64,000 nt of DNA from Petunia secreta (GCA_029990175.1 JARKIP010000022.1:24588001-24652000), one strand, 5' to 3'. Positions 11,831 to 23,986 are shown, counted from the first letter of the stretch. The notes: generated by a model not told the origin, from the letters alone. Made by a program: numbers and translations.

Positions 11831-12354
11831 CTACTTTAGTAGTGGGAGTTTCGGACCAGTTTATCAGCTTGGGAAGCATGAAGAAGTTAGCTTAGGAATT
11901 GTAATTTTACATTTCAAATGTTGTATTTTCATTTTTCCTTTGTAAAGCAGTGACCACCAGCCAGCTAGCCAGCAACCAGCGACAGTGACCAGCAGCAAGA
12001 CCTCTAGTGTGTCAAAGTGTCTTGTGTCAGTCTGGGTAAGTCTAGGAGCTTCGAGTCAGTCCCAGTTAGTTCTGAAAGTGTTTAGAGTTAGTCTGTGTAT
12101 GTCTAGAGAGTGCTTAGTGTTAGTCTAGGAAAGTCTAGTGTCGGTTGGTATGCGGTAGTCCATGCTATCGCACGTGAGGAACTACACTGACCTGATTCCT
12201 TAGTCCGGGGATATGTAGGTAGCCTTGTTCTTGGTTAGAACCGAAATTCAAGGTACGGTCACAATTTTGCAAGCGTGTTCTCGGCTAGAACCGAAAAGAA
12301 AAACCAAAATTAGCTTCCGATTACGTCTTTGTCCGAAAACTCTTCATGTTCCCG
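11831..12354 (+). other. E2 region between tandem arrays and polypurine tract
   Basis: No ORF. It contains a degenerate 'agtctag'/'gtgtcag' rich stretch (12000-12150) and the second copy of the ctgacctgattcct motif seen at 9158. Confidence 0.5.
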
Positions 12355-12370
12355 AACAAAGAGGGGCAGC
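12355..12370 (+). other. E2 polypurine tract
   Basis: 'gaacaaagaggggcagc' ends directly before the TGTAATCACC start of the 3' LTR, the position expected for the plus-strand DNA primer. Confidence 0.75.
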
Positions 12371-15300
12371 TGTAATCACCTAATTTTGGCACCTAAAATA
12401 CAAAATTGTATAAAATACGTGTGTTAATTGTCTTATGATTTTACCGTTTCTTTTGAATATTTTAGTAATTGATTAAGAAGAAAAATGCTAGAAACTTAAC
12501 CAAAAAATAATAAGATTCAATTATGAGTAATATTTAATTGACTATGTGTGCTAATTGCTTCATCTTACGAATTTTTGTGTGTTAATTACTTGGTTAATTA
12601 GTTTTCAAAATGACAATTAGTGTAGTCTAGTTTAAGTCCAATTAGTCTAATAAAAATAGAAGAAACTAGCCCAAAAACATAGCCCAGCCCAATATCAATT
12701 TTCGACCCAGCCCACCCCATGATATAAAAACCAAATTTTGCCATTTTTGGCATTTTTCCTCCAAAATTCACCAGAAGCTTGAAAACTCAGTCCACATTTT
12801 CTCCATCACCGGAAACCACCGCCGACGACGGGAACTACTCCTCCCCGTTCGCATCATACATTTTCTAGAACCCTTTCGACCTCCCCATTGCATTTCCGAG
12901 CTTGGTTTTTCCTAAATCTTAGCCATTTGTTGTAGATCGAGGTTCTAAAGGGCGCTCAAACCTTAACACCAGTGAGTTTTTCGGCCAAGTTTTATATCAA
13001 TGGTGTTGTTTCAGTCCCCTCTCTACACGCCCCGATTGGTAATTTTCCTTGAAAACCTTTTCTTTTCTTCATTTTTTCCTCGCTGCCCGTCTCTGTTTCT
13101 CTTTGTTTTGTCGTGGTTTATTGATGAGATTGGCGGTAGAAATTGAGATGATGGTTGTGATGTTCTAATGGCTATGGCGTGGACAGTGGTGATCCGTTGG
13201 CAATGATTGATGCCTTTAAAACTGAACCAGTGAGGCAGTGATTGAGTTTTAGGCTAGGCTGTGATATTGTGTGATGAATTAGTGATGGGGTGAGGGCAAT
13301 AGGCAGTGACGGGGCTGTTTCGATGATATTTGGGGACTGATTCAAGCTTGGAGCAGCCATGGGGTGGCTACTTAAGCTATGGTGTCGACAACGGGTTTTT
13401 GGGTGATTGGCTTTGGGTTTCTTGATGCTTTCCGAAGGCTGTTCCTATGTGATGGCGCTGGTAAAGGCTTTGGAGGCAGTGCTGGATTGAATCACGTCGA
13501 GGCTAAACAGGGCAATGACGAGGCAGCGAGGTGCCGAGGCAGGTTCTCCAATGGTGATGATACAGCAACATGGATGTGCTGCGATGCTGATTTGTTGCTA
13601 TGATGATTCATTGGCGTGTGGGAATAGTGATTGGAGTTTGGTGTTTGCTGTGACATTGTGGACAATGGTGATGTGTTGTTTCTGCCTTGGCGCCGCTGTG
13701 GTGACGACCTAGTGGTGTCCTGATGTTGCGATTAGTGGAAAATGTCATGACAAAGCTGTAACATTGTGGTGGCGCCGCGAGACGTTAGCAATAACGACGC
13801 AGCAGCACTAGCGGTGGCTTTATGATGTTCTGGTGATGAGACGATGATGCTGCAGCAAGTCGTGGTATTGCCGCTTCGAAGTGATGGTGAGGAAGCAGTT
13901 TCGCAGTGTTGGTACGGCTTAGTTTTGATGGTTTAAAAAAACTGCCCTTTTCGCTTTATCTTTTTTTCATATGTTTAGTTTAGGAAGTTGATGCTTAGTA
14001 TAATGTTTAGCAAGAGATCCTGTGTATGTTTGTTTAGGAATCAAAGCATAAGGTTTCAATGATCGTTAATGTCATTAATAAATTTGAAACACCATGGTTG
14101 TGACTGATTACTCATGGAGAACCGTTTGATAACATGTTTTGTATGTATATTCCATGTCTAAAATAAAGTCGCGAGGATCAGATTGCTTGTCCAGTTTATT
14201 TGAGTGTGTAGTAGCTTAATAAGATGTTTTATTTAGTATGAAACGTGAAAGTTTGAATGGTCCTATCTAGTTTCAATTGTTCATAAACATGGCTGTTTGT
14301 CGTTGGCTTTGTTTTACACTTGAAGTTCAATTTATAAATTTGTTTGAGCTTGCTACTCTCTTGATTAGTGTAGGTGGATCAAGAGTTAGGAAAGTGTTTG
14401 GGAAGGGTTATTAAGTACAAATTCAGATATTTCTTTTGTCTTTAGAAGAGTTTAAAGTAGTCAAAGTAATAGGACAAAAGCTTAGCATGAATATGGCATT
14501 TTCAGCTTTTGCTTTTTGGTTTTGTGATAAGCTTACACTAAAATGGCAATGCATTAAAGAGCTTGGGTCTTTGCACCCAACAGCTCTCTGCCAGTTCTTT
14601 TCCCCCCATTTTTCACCTTATGTTCCCCTCATTTTGCATCCCTCTCTCCTCTATATAATAGAGGTCTTTCATCAGCAAAGGGATGGAGCCATCTAACTTA
14701 AAATAGACCAACTCTCCCTTTAAAAAACAACAAGAGAAGATCTGGAAATACACTCTCACTTCTTTCCTTAGGACATAGATCTGAAAATACTCTCTTCCAC
14801 TGTATGAACAATTCTGGGGAGAGAACAGCTGAAAAACACACACACAGAGACACAAGAGAACATCTGAAAAATACAAAATATCTGGGAGAGTGAAAATACT
14901 ACATAATAGTAGAGAGAAAAGAGGAAACACTTGAGAGAAAATACTAGAAAAAATAAGTGAGAAAAATAGGGAGTAGTGAGTTTAAGGAGTTTTTGGTTGT
15001 TGCTGTTGCTATTTTGGGCTAGCCATTGGCCCATTTCACTTTGCTTTGGAAGATTTCACAATAGGCTACATTGCTGCTGGTCATGAGGTGTTAGTAACTG
15101 CTGTTGCTTGGATTAAACTATTCAGTATTCCCTGCAGTTTTGCTGAAGGAAAATCTTCACTAGGTAAATTTTCATAAATCTTGTGTTATCTTGTATGCTT
15201 GGGAAATATTTTTTTTGATAAAATCTGAATGAAACAGCCTGTTAAATGTGAAAAAGAATTCTGGTTTCTTTTATTGTTGTGTATGATATATGTTGTTTGT

Positions 15301-16246
15301 GTGATGTATGCCTTTGTAGCCATTTTAATACAATGAAAATAAGAGAAGCTATGTTCCACTTAATGCAAAATAAATGTTATGTCGAGTAAAGTTTGGATAG
15401 TTTGCATTAGTTTATCCTAAAATCAGCCATGTTAAAAGTTTAAAATTAGATCCAGTTTAAAATTAGATCCAAAGAAAAAATGTGAATAACTCATAAATTG
15501 GACAGAAATGAAAGATTAGGCAAAAAGGGGATATGGATGCAAACTTCTCAAATTGGCAAATCTGGTCAGTTTCGTTGTAAGTGGCATTAGGCAAAGATTT
15601 ATCCATTTATAGATAGGTTTACCAAAGAAGGAACTTAAAAGAGAAAAATCAATAAATACCGGTTCTTTCACTAAAACAGAAAGAGCAATAGAAGTTCAAA
15701 TTTGATTTGCATGGCTAGGCAAACTTTTTAGGCCGAAGCTAACAAAAATGATAAATTGTTCACATGAACTCATTTAAATCAAGAGATTTCGAACGGGTGA
15801 AGTACCTGCACGATTTAATTGATTTAAGTCGGAAGACTTCGAACGAGTGAAGTTCTCGCGCGATTATATTCGATTTGAGTCTCATTTGTTGAATGGGGAA
15901 GATTAATAATAAATTGAAGCGTAACAAATCAAAGCAAAATATAAACAAATATTTTTAAAGAGTCAAAATGCGTCAATAAAAGCAACTGTGCTTGGCACAG
16001 GACTCGAGGGTGCCTAACACCTTCCCGAGAGTCAACCGAGATCCTTATCCGGAACTCTGACGCAGACCATTTACGAGTCATAGGTGTTCTAGGTACACCA
16101 TTTTGGTGACTTGGCACACCTTTAACTTGTCAAGTGGCGACTCCGAAAATCTCTTAAATATTCGTGTACCTCTGAACACCGTCACAGAGCCTTTTAAAAT
16201 AAAATAATAAAGTTTCTCTCTTTTGAGTTAAAAAGGGGTCGTGACA
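12371..16246 (+). repeat. E2 3' LTR
   Basis: 3876 bp, same length as the 5' LTR, starting TGTAATCACC and ending CGTGACA. Differences are single-base only, mostly transitions, with about 58 counted by eye. The TATA box copy is at 14652-14659. Confidence 0.92.
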
Positions 16247-16251
16247 GAAGT
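16247..16251. repeat. Target-site duplication of E2, right copy (GAAGT)
   Basis: Identical to 528-532. Removing one copy rejoins the E1 antisense gene in frame. Confidence 0.9.
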
Positions 16252-17552
16252 CACTTCTTCGGCAGCTTTCGTCGCTGCAATAGCTGAGCTCATCCAAGCA
16301 ATCACCTTTTCGATAGTTTGGGGCGCGGCCGACGAGCTGCCCCCTTGCTCTTTTCCCACAACCTTGAGCAAGTATTGATTTCTCAAATCCTTGAAGGATT
16401 TATTTTTCTTCGGAGGAGGAGGAGCGTCATCGACTTTCTCCTCGCCCTCGACTTCAACTTCTTCGTCACTGGGCTCGCCTCCGGTGCCAGTGATGCCTAT
16501 AAAAGTTCAAAAATTAGTGGGAAAAGCAAATCAAAATAAAAATTGAATACAAATTCGTAGGGAAGAAGTTTACCATGACTTTTGGCTTTTAGGATCTTCA
16601 AAGCCGCGACCGGCTTCCAAGCCCTCCGATCGTTGGTTGTCTTGTTTAGAACTCTGATCAACTATGGTACAATGTCAAAAACTTGGTCGAACTGGACCTT
16701 GTCGGCTGAAAATGGGAAGATGAATTTTCAAGGTCAGACAAGTTACAAATTTATTCAAAGAATAAGAAATAGATAAACACTTATGAGTTCGGTTCCATAC
16801 GCTCGGAAGCGGCTCCCTTCCGGGCGCGATTAATTGCTCCGTGGGGATGAAAACAAAATGTTGGTCCTACCCCCGAAGATCATTATCATTGTCGGAGATC
16901 AAGGCCCACTGGCCTCGTTTGGCCAACTTAATCACCCCTCATTTATAAACTTGGGGGGAGTAGATGTTGAGAATGTGGCGAAGTGTCAACTCCACTTCTG
17001 CCTTCTCTGTGATCCACCGCATAATCACCACCGTTCTTCATATAGCTAGAGAAAGCTGTCCGAGGCAAATATTGTACATCGTACAAAATTCCTCGATCAC
17101 ATTACCGACCGAAAGAGCGAAGCCGATGGTAAAAGGGTAGGTCAGCACCACCGAATGATCTTCGATATGGGTAGCCAAAGTCGACTTCCTCGGAGGACAC
17201 ATCACATCGACTACGCCAGTCTTCCAACCACAGTCTTCCCGAACTCGTGGTATCGACTCAGGAGTGATCGTAGAGTATACAAGGTCGATGGGAATATTCT
17301 TCTTTTTATTCTTCTCCGTTTCACTTTGAACACTGACCTTGCAGTCATTTTCATAGGTGAACCTCTTCAGATGAATTTCCGAATATAACTTCTTAGGACC
17401 AAAGTCCTTGGTTTTCTCTCTTTTCGCTTCTTGCCCTTCTTATCTCCTGAAGGGCTAGCGACGGTGGCGATTTGCTCAGCCACTGGCGGCAGACTACGGC
17501 GGTGCTGTGGCGGTAGTAGCGGTGGAAGCAGCAGCTTCAGTATCAGCAACAT
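16252..17552 (-). pseudogene. E1 antisense gene, 5' exons (gypsy-associated domain protein)
   Basis: Read from right to left. The first exon runs from about 17552 to 16785 and holds YPFTIGFALSVG, EEFCTMYNICLGQL and a WITEKAEVELTLRHIL stretch, homologous to the E3 and E6 antisense genes and resembling the plant 'putative gypsy type transposon' domain. Intron 1 (16706-16784) ends in ttcag, but its donor reads ATAAGT where E3 has GTAAGT, so splicing is probably lost. Exon 2 is 16574-16705. Intron 2 (16497-16573) has GTAAAC...TTATAG. Exon 3 starts at 16496 (GITGTGGEPSDEEVEVEG, acidic, then PPPPKKNK) and is cut at 16252 by E2. Several stops and frameshifts occur in exon 1. Function unknown. Confidence 0.65.
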
Positions 17553-17728
17553 TTTGAGAAGATGAAGATATTTTTAGCAAGCACAATCTGGTAATTTGAG
17601 CAACTAATCTGGAATTCAAAGCAGAATTGAAATACACAAGTGAGAAGTTCTGGAATTTAACTTGAAGAAATTGGAGAATTTTGAAAGTTTTGGAAGTTGT
17701 AAATTTTGAAAAATATTTTTAAAGTTGG

Positions 17729-17737
17729 TATTTATAG
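17729..17737 (-). promoter_or_regulatory. TATA box of the E1 antisense gene
   Basis: Minus-strand 'ctataaata' about 180 bp upstream of the start of the antisense coding region. E3 has the same motif in the same place relative to its antisense gene (34044-34052). Confidence 0.55.
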
Positions 17738-17920
17738 GGCAAAAGTAATCATTGCCTCGGTAACTGATGAAAACTGTCATCCGCACGACGCATGACACGT
17801 GCGGCGATCAGAAATTGAAGCGACAGTTTGACGTTTCAAATTGAAGGGCCACGAACATTCCACGTGTTTTCCCGCCTAAAGTTTCAAGCCACTTGCCAAG
17901 TTTCTCGAACACACGCTTGG

Positions 17921-17937
17921 CAAGTGGGGGGACTATC
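17921..17937 (+). other. E1 polypurine tract
   Basis: 'aagtggggggactatc' abuts the LTR start TGTATTGG. The same 'ggggggactatc' precedes the E3 3' LTR. Confidence 0.7.
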
Positions 17938-19132
17938 TGTATTGGTTGAATTTTGTCCAATCAAGTGGCACATGGTCAACTGCATGACAGGATAAAAACA
18001 GCTTCCGAAGACATTGCAAAACGAGCTTGAGACGAAGTAACTTTGATCGAAAGAGTGTGATCGATTATGCTGTGTTGTGATCGGAACATCTCAAAGACGA
18101 TGACTTTTATCAGATGACTTTAGTTGATATTATCCCGTTTTTGTCGGAGCGGATTCGGCGAAGGTTGTTGAACGTGGGCAACTGCTGTTGCGTGACTGGG
18201 GAGAAACGTGATAATGTGAGTTCTTCTAGGGTTGGGAACTTCACATCTCTAAAACCTATAAATAAACCCCCCATTTCCCCATTTGTAACTTACGTTGGAT
18301 AAGAGAAAAAGTATCCCTAGTTCATCAGCTACACTATTATCATTCAATTACGCCATTATTATTATTAGCAAATCTCCCACTATTACTGTTACAATCTCAA
18401 CTATTGTATCAAACATCAATCGCGGCTTGGTTCAAACTTGGAGGAGGATTCATTCATTTCATCAAAGCACCAACCTCCGATTCTTCAATACAATAAGCTT
18501 TATTGTTTTTGCTCATTTATTATTGTTTATCTCATTGTTTGCCTACTATTTCCATTGCTTAACATATCTGTTTATCATCATCGGTTTCATTAATTTTTTG
18601 TCATTGCATTGATCGCATGAACTAATTCATTGGTTAGCGTATTTGCTGATTAATATCGATCACGTTAAACAATTGTTATTATCATTTTGTCCGCAACATT
18701 AACTTAATAGAGTACTATTCATCGATTGTATTTCTATCGATCTACTCAAATCCATAATCGACTAAGTTTAACTTTGCATATTCGCTATCGATAATCCAAT
18801 TCTATTATAGCTTTATTCATTGAACCTTGTCGAAATCGCTTATTTAATATTGAGTAAACTAATCCTTTTGATTGTGTTCGGAATTGTATAATATCGACTG
18901 CTTGCATTCGTTTAGTGTTTCATTATATCTTGTGAATCTGTCGTTTAATTTTATACTCGATCACATCTGTCTTCGAATTGGACTTGCTGAATTCTTCATT
19001 CCATTCCTTCGAACTTGTTACTTGCATTGCTTTGCTGTTAACGCTTAGAAAACCGATTACTAGTCAACGTAAATTGCTTATCAATCGATCAAATTGAGAT
19101 ATAAACGGTCGCCTTAGACTCAACTAAATACA
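17938..19132 (+). repeat. E1 3' LTR
   Basis: Starts TGTATTGGTTG and probably ends at 'aaataca' (19132), by comparison with the '...cataca' ends of E3 and E6. A TATA box 'tataaata' is at 18257-18264. The length would be about 1195 bp, twice that of the E3 LTR. The right end is inferred because no second LTR is in the window. Confidence 0.6.
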
Positions 19133-19871
19133 AATTTAATTGTAAAACCTGAAATACATTTTTAGAAAATACAATTACTTTATAAGCTCTCTTCTCTAAT
19201 AGTTTATATTAGTTATTAAATTGTAAAACTTTATTTTTTCTTGTCATTTGTTTGTGCATATTCTATAGAAATAAAAAAAAACAATTATGCCTTTGTTAAA
19301 TTTCTTAGAGTTTAGAAATTTTTTGTATCGGTAAAATAGACTTTAATAAATTTTGACATGTAATAAAATAAAGTTTGTTAAATTAAATAGCTAAAAAGTA
19401 AATTGATTTATGTCACACATCTTAAATTTTACCAAACTTTCAAAGGCAAAAAACAGTGTTGACCTCAATGTTTTTCGGAACTTAGCTTTTAATTCTGTTA
19501 CTGCGTTAGGAATTTAGGTAAATAAAACTCCACAACTCCCATTCGTCATGTTGGGTACTGTTTCAATGTTTGGTTAACATCGCTTCCTACGAGACCCCCT
19601 TGTCTACAATTCTGAATACGCCATTGTGATTCAATTATTTATAATATTTTCTCCAGATGATATTATAAAGGTTAAATTATATAATTTACAAATGGAATAC
19701 ATGACTTACGTGTAAATCATTGAAGTTTTATGTCTAATAAAGAGCTATGAGATTCAAAGAAGTAATACCAATCAAACAAGAAATAAATGAATTGTTTACT
19801 CATATTAAGGTACACATTCATTTAATTATTTAAAGCTTAGCAAAGTTACACATGCACCTGTGCGAACATAT
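19133..19871. other. Intergenic, downstream of the GDSL gene
   Basis: AT-rich DNA without ORF or repeat structure that I could recognise. It should include the 3' untranslated region of the GDSL gene (minus strand), but no clear AATAAA in that orientation was seen. Confidence 0.5.
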
Positions 19872-22800
19872 TTAGAGCTGGGCCAAGTGGCTAATATCAA
19901 AGGGATAGGCATCAGTGGGTAGAAGGGCAGTGTAAGCTCTTGTAGCACTGACCAAATTGAGAGTTTCTGTGGGATGAAAACCATCCCAGAAATAGTGTGC
20001 TGCTCTATCACTGCATGCAGCTCCTCCATTACTGCACTGTCCCTTAGCTATGGTGGTTGAAATGTCGCAACATGGCTCAAGTACATTTGTTATCCCTGCA
20101 ACCAAAGTAATGAATATAGGATTTAAGTCATATAATGTGAGAGAGAAATATGATAACACGAGTTGAGTTTAGATAGAGAAGTGTTTGTTGTGACATATAA
20201 ACGTACCAATGGATGAAGGATCTCCACTTGACATGCTTGTTACATTTATGTAAATGAAATTTGCGTCGGACAAATTACTATTGAGATCATCAATCATTGG
20301 TTTAAACTTCTCAACGAAGCTTTGAACTGCATTATTTATAGAATCAACGCATACTGAGTCCTTTGTCCCATACAAGTCCATTTCTGCTGGAATACAGCCT
20401 ATGCCACCTAGCCCGAAAACGGCAACTTTTCTTGCCCCGTAACGGTGCAAAGTCTTGTTTAATATTTGTCACCAAAGGAGATAGAATATGTAAGTGATCT
20501 TAAAAAATGTCAACTGACAGGAATTTGATTAATGAAATCGCATTTGTACCTTTAATTGTTTTGAGTATTGCTGAATTAGGATTGTAGCATATTTTTCTGG
20601 TGTGTACAAATGGCTGGATGGGTAAAACTGAGGCATCAAGTAGTTGTTGATGTAATCATTGTTTCCCATTCCAACAATGTATATGCATTTGTTTAGATAC
20701 TCCTTGGTTAACGTCTTATTTCCAAGCAACGTAGACATGTGGGAAATTGTCACTTTGTGATTTCTCAATTGACTATTCAAGCTGATTCTATCTCCCTGAA
20801 AATCCATAAAAAATGTAAAGGAAGGAAAAATGAAAAAGTAAAAGGAAAAAGAAAATGAGTTTTGTAATTCTTTTGTAATGGACACAGGAAAATTACAGCC
20901 CCGCTTAAAAATTGTAATGCTTTAGTTAATTATTCTTAACCACTTCGATAATTTTTTTCTGATTAGTTGTTAAATTAGCAACACAGTAGCTAAAATTTTT
21001 TATCAATGCCAGTTGAACATAAAGCAAGTAAAGCACTTGCTTAGATCTAAAAAATTTTGAGGCCCCAAATTGTAGTTTCGTTAACAATTTTAGACCTTGG
21101 TCTTTTATTGAATTTCTATTTCTCTCATAAAATCGCATAACCTTTTAACTTTTAACAAATCTTAATTCGCATTATTTCAACTTCAACTTGAAATAGAGAT
21201 GTAAAAGATGAAAATTTGATTTGAGGAGTATTTCAAATGAACCACCATAATTTTCACTCACATAAGTTGCTTTTTCAAAAAAAAGTGTGAAAAAGATTTT
21301 GTAACACAATTCTAACTTCAACCGGATATTCACACGTTTTTTTTAATTTTTTTTTTAAACCAACCCCTTGTACCATCTCTCGGAACAAATAGCGCCCCTC
21401 CCCCCCCCCCCCCCCCCCCATTTTGTGCTTCTACGATGATTGGAACCCACATCCTCTTGAATGTAGGTGGAGAATGTTTATCATTTGTGCTAATCCTCAC
21501 TTATCAATCACACAAGTTATTAATAATTTGGAAACAGTTTCGTTTTTATTCTATCAAACTCCCACGTAACATGGTCTTATCAAATACAATCAAGGTCTAT
21601 TACTAAGATTTGGCTTTAGGTCACAAACTCTATTGTGACACTGCCACATTTTTTACATTGAGGTTTCAACTTGCAAGTATGTGTTGATGAAATTGAGAAC
21701 AAAATTCGAACGTGAAGAACGAAAGAAAAGTAGAAGTTAAAGCGTGGTCTGAAGATGTTATTTCAAATGGAAGTTCTAAAATCGTTCAACCTCTACCACT
21801 AATTATCTAATTTCAAAAACTTTAGTATTAAAAAAAAAACTATAATTGTCCAGACACAGCTTTTCCAACCTCAACATCAAACAAATTTAATTACACCAAA
21901 CAGCTTTTTGAGAAACATGTCTCAGGAAACATTAGAGAATAATCTTTTTTTCTGGGTTTGCCAACCATACTCCCTGCATTCACTTTTTATGTAACTATAA
22001 GGGCTCGTTTGATTTGTGAACAACATACTTTTTTTTGGTAGATGTATGATTATCGGATTAAAAATGTGATACATGATAGAATGTAAAATATGTCTTTGAT
22101 ATTTTTTAGCGATTTGATAAACTTTTATTTTCAATTTTATTTTGTCCTTCTTAAAGGATTATGGAATAAGATCCGGGAGAAGGTAATCTTTGTCAGGTAG
22201 CCTTTTTATCCCGATATTTGATCCCTACACAAGTGTGATTATAATTATAATATAAAAGTAAAAAGAAAATTGTGGTGTAGATTATCTCGGAATATTTACA
22301 TATACCGAAATAAAAAAGTTTCAACACTACACTACACATGATAAAATCATTTCATATTTTATCCCAAATTATTATCCTTATCCCTGATACAAACTGGTCC
22401 TTAAGTTAATAATACCCTACGCACCTTACAAAATGCCTGAATTATACCTGGAAAATGTTATAATGAGAAGATATTGTATCTTTTTGAATTCAAAATGCAA
22501 AAGGTCATTTTCAACAAAATCCTGAAGGTTATCTCCATCCAAGAAGCATATCAGACTCAGACCCGGGTAACTCAAACAAGAATGTGATTATAACATCCTT
22601 GAATATAGAAAATTATTTTTGAACACATCTGAGCTTAGTATAAATAATATATCCCTACCAAGAATTATCTGGTTATAGTGAAGTATTACCAAATGTATTC
22701 CTGACTCAGAACGAATTCCAGCTGCACCAGACGCATAGTTCACACCTCTAAAGATCTCCACACCTTTTATAGTTGCAAAAGGCTCAATATACTTATCGAA

Positions 22801-23503
22801 CCCCAACAGTTCAGCTGCAAATTTAGGAATAATGTTCAGCTGTGTTCCATCACATTGTAACAGTTTAGAAATATTCAATAGAAAGTATGTTGTTAATCAC
22901 CAAAATGTTGGTTTCATTAATCATTACTACGAAAATTGCCCATATTTATGGTGGTGTGAGTATACTAGATATCCCATAGAACAATGTTTTTTTCACCATT
23001 ACGACAGTGTTTTTTGCACCATTACTATATATATGACAGTGATACTTAAGCTAATAGAATTTCTGTTATGCATATTTACTGCAGCTACTCTAGGAAGAAT
23101 GTTTTTTGTGGTGCTAACAATTTACTATTAGCTAATTCAGGCATCCTATCCATAGTTAACCCAATACTAATACACTATATTTATCATGCATGTGTGAGTT
23201 AACGAGGACAGGAAAGAAACAGCTAAAAAAGAAGAAGAAAAAGTTAAGACCAATGAAGTCTACTGTATTCCTGCCATTTGTGAATCTACCAGTAGGACCA
23301 TCTGGAAAATCAATTCCATAAGGTGGATAATTGGCCTTTGCAGTAGTGAGGAGATCATTGTTATTTCCATTGTCAAATAAAGAGTCTCCCATAATAAACA
23401 AACAAGGCACCTGTGGTTCACCCTTTACCAACAGTGGTCTTAAGTCCATGAAGAATACCAATATAGTCAACAACACAAACCATATCTTGATCCCACTCGC
23501 CAT
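19872..23503 (-). CDS. GDSL esterase/lipase, secreted, five exons
   Basis: Exons in order of translation: 23251-23503, 22690-22814, 20550-20795, 20207-20453 and 19872-20095. All four introns are GT-AG and phases fit, giving 1095 nt and 364 residues, the usual size of plant GDSL lipases. Residues 1-28 form a hydrophobic signal peptide (WFVLLTILVFF), so the enzyme should be secreted to the wall or apoplast. Block I GDSLFDNGNNN carries the nucleophile Ser41; GNND at 170-173 is block III; DGFH at 328-331 gives the catalytic Asp and His. A GVNYASGAAGI segment matches block II. The family hydrolyses ester bonds in lipids, cutin-like or acyl substrates; the substrate here is unknown. No stop or frameshift is present, so the gene looks functional. 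It is the only host gene in the window and is transcribed toward E1. Confidence 0.93.
21400..21419. repeat. C20 homopolymer in the GDSL intron
   Basis: Twenty consecutive C in an otherwise AT-rich intron. The length may be uncertain for sequencing reasons. Confidence 0.8.
22001..22400. mobile_element. MITE-like element, PIF/Harbinger (Tourist) type
   Basis: Left end GGGCTCGTTTGAT and right end ATACAAACTGGTCC are imperfect inverted repeats (GTTTG core). TAA flanks the left side, and TTAA follows the right, fitting a 3-bp TWA duplication. The inside is AT-rich and non-coding, with words (ggattaaaa, tatcccaaatta) common in Solanaceae MITEs of this kind. Confidence 0.55.
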
Positions 23504-23589
23504 AAAAGGAATACAAGAATATGGTAATCTAAAAAAGGGTAGCTAAAGTTAGAAAGGGAGGAATGATAATATCAGACTATAGCAGGACC

Positions 23590-23598
23590 TATTTATAG
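23590..23598 (-). promoter_or_regulatory. TATA box of the GDSL gene
   Basis: Minus-strand 'ctataaata' about 90 bp upstream of the ATG at 23503, in a good position for a core promoter. Confidence 0.6.
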
Positions 23599-23712
23599 TA
23601 GGAAGATAAGAGAATTTCCTTTAACTCAAAACATAAAAGATAAAAAATAAAAGAAGAGGTCACACCGTCGTGGACCACATCAAGAACAAATAATTCAAGA
23701 CTGACTTTATGT

Positions 23713-23794
23713 AAATTGTTTTTAGTAACTTGATGGGGCATAACCAGCAGAGTAAATTGTTTTTAGTAACTTGATGGGGCATAACCAGCAGGGA
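23713..23794. repeat. 41-bp tandem duplication upstream of the GDSL gene
   Basis: Two copies, 23713-23753 and 23754-23794, identical over 40 bp and starting 'gtaaattgtttttagtaac'. They lie about 210-290 bp upstream of the GDSL start codon. The identity indicates a recent event. Confidence 0.9.
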
Positions 23795-23986
23795 TGTCCT
23801 GTTACAATTTTTGACAAGACATATATACTTAAAACTAACCTTTCATGTAAAATTGAAAAAAGTTTAGCCACAAACCCAAAATATGCAAGAATATTACATT
23901 TATGATTTGATTCATTTGTTTTGATTTCTTAGTAGGCGATTTCACGGTTTAAACTTTGAACTGATTGGCATTTGGCACAAGCTAAA

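Larger units (their letters stand above)
533..16246 (+). mobile_element. E2: 15.7-kb non-autonomous gag-only LTR retrotransposon, Ogre/Tat-like
   Basis: Two LTRs of exactly 3876 bp (533-4408 and 12371-16246) begin TGT and end CA and are flanked by GAAGT on both sides. The inside has a primer-binding site, a 1.8-kb leader, a damaged gag (6239-8304), 4 kb of non-coding DNA with tandem-repeat blocks, and a polypurine tract. No protease, reverse transcriptase, RNase H or integrase motif is found in either strand between gag and the 3' LTR. Very long LTRs, the GGCGACTCC-type primer site and gag style point to the Ogre/Tat group. A gag-only element of this kind fits the TR-GAG class, which must borrow pol from relatives. 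My hand count of about 58 differences between LTRs (about 1.5 percent) suggests a young insertion. Confidence 0.88.
1..19132 (+). mobile_element. E1: 3' portion of a Tat-lineage Ty3/gypsy element, split by E2
   Basis: Made of 1-532 and 16252-19132, with E2 inserted between. What remains is the antisense gene, a polypurine tract just before 17938 and a 3' LTR starting TGTATTGG. The layout (antisense gene, G-rich tract, 'gactatc', LTR) is the same as at the 3' end of E3, which sets the plus orientation and the Tat assignment. gag, pol and the 5' LTR are left of the window, so the element's target duplication cannot be checked. Confidence 0.75.
20796..22689 (-). other. GDSL intron 2, 1.9 kb with insertions
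   Basis: Much longer than the other introns (436, 96 and 111 bp). It holds a C20 homopolymer and a MITE-like element (22001-22400) and is otherwise AT-rich. The donor GTAATA and acceptor TTTTCAG are intact. Confidence 0.8.

Noticed and set aside
18114..18612. Two plus-strand ORFs in the E1 LTR
   Set aside because: Low-complexity Ser/Ile-rich readings in an LTR; no homology recognised.
22832..23131. 99-codon plus-strand ORF
   Set aside because: Lies in GDSL intron 1 and exon 2 antisense; no family signal.
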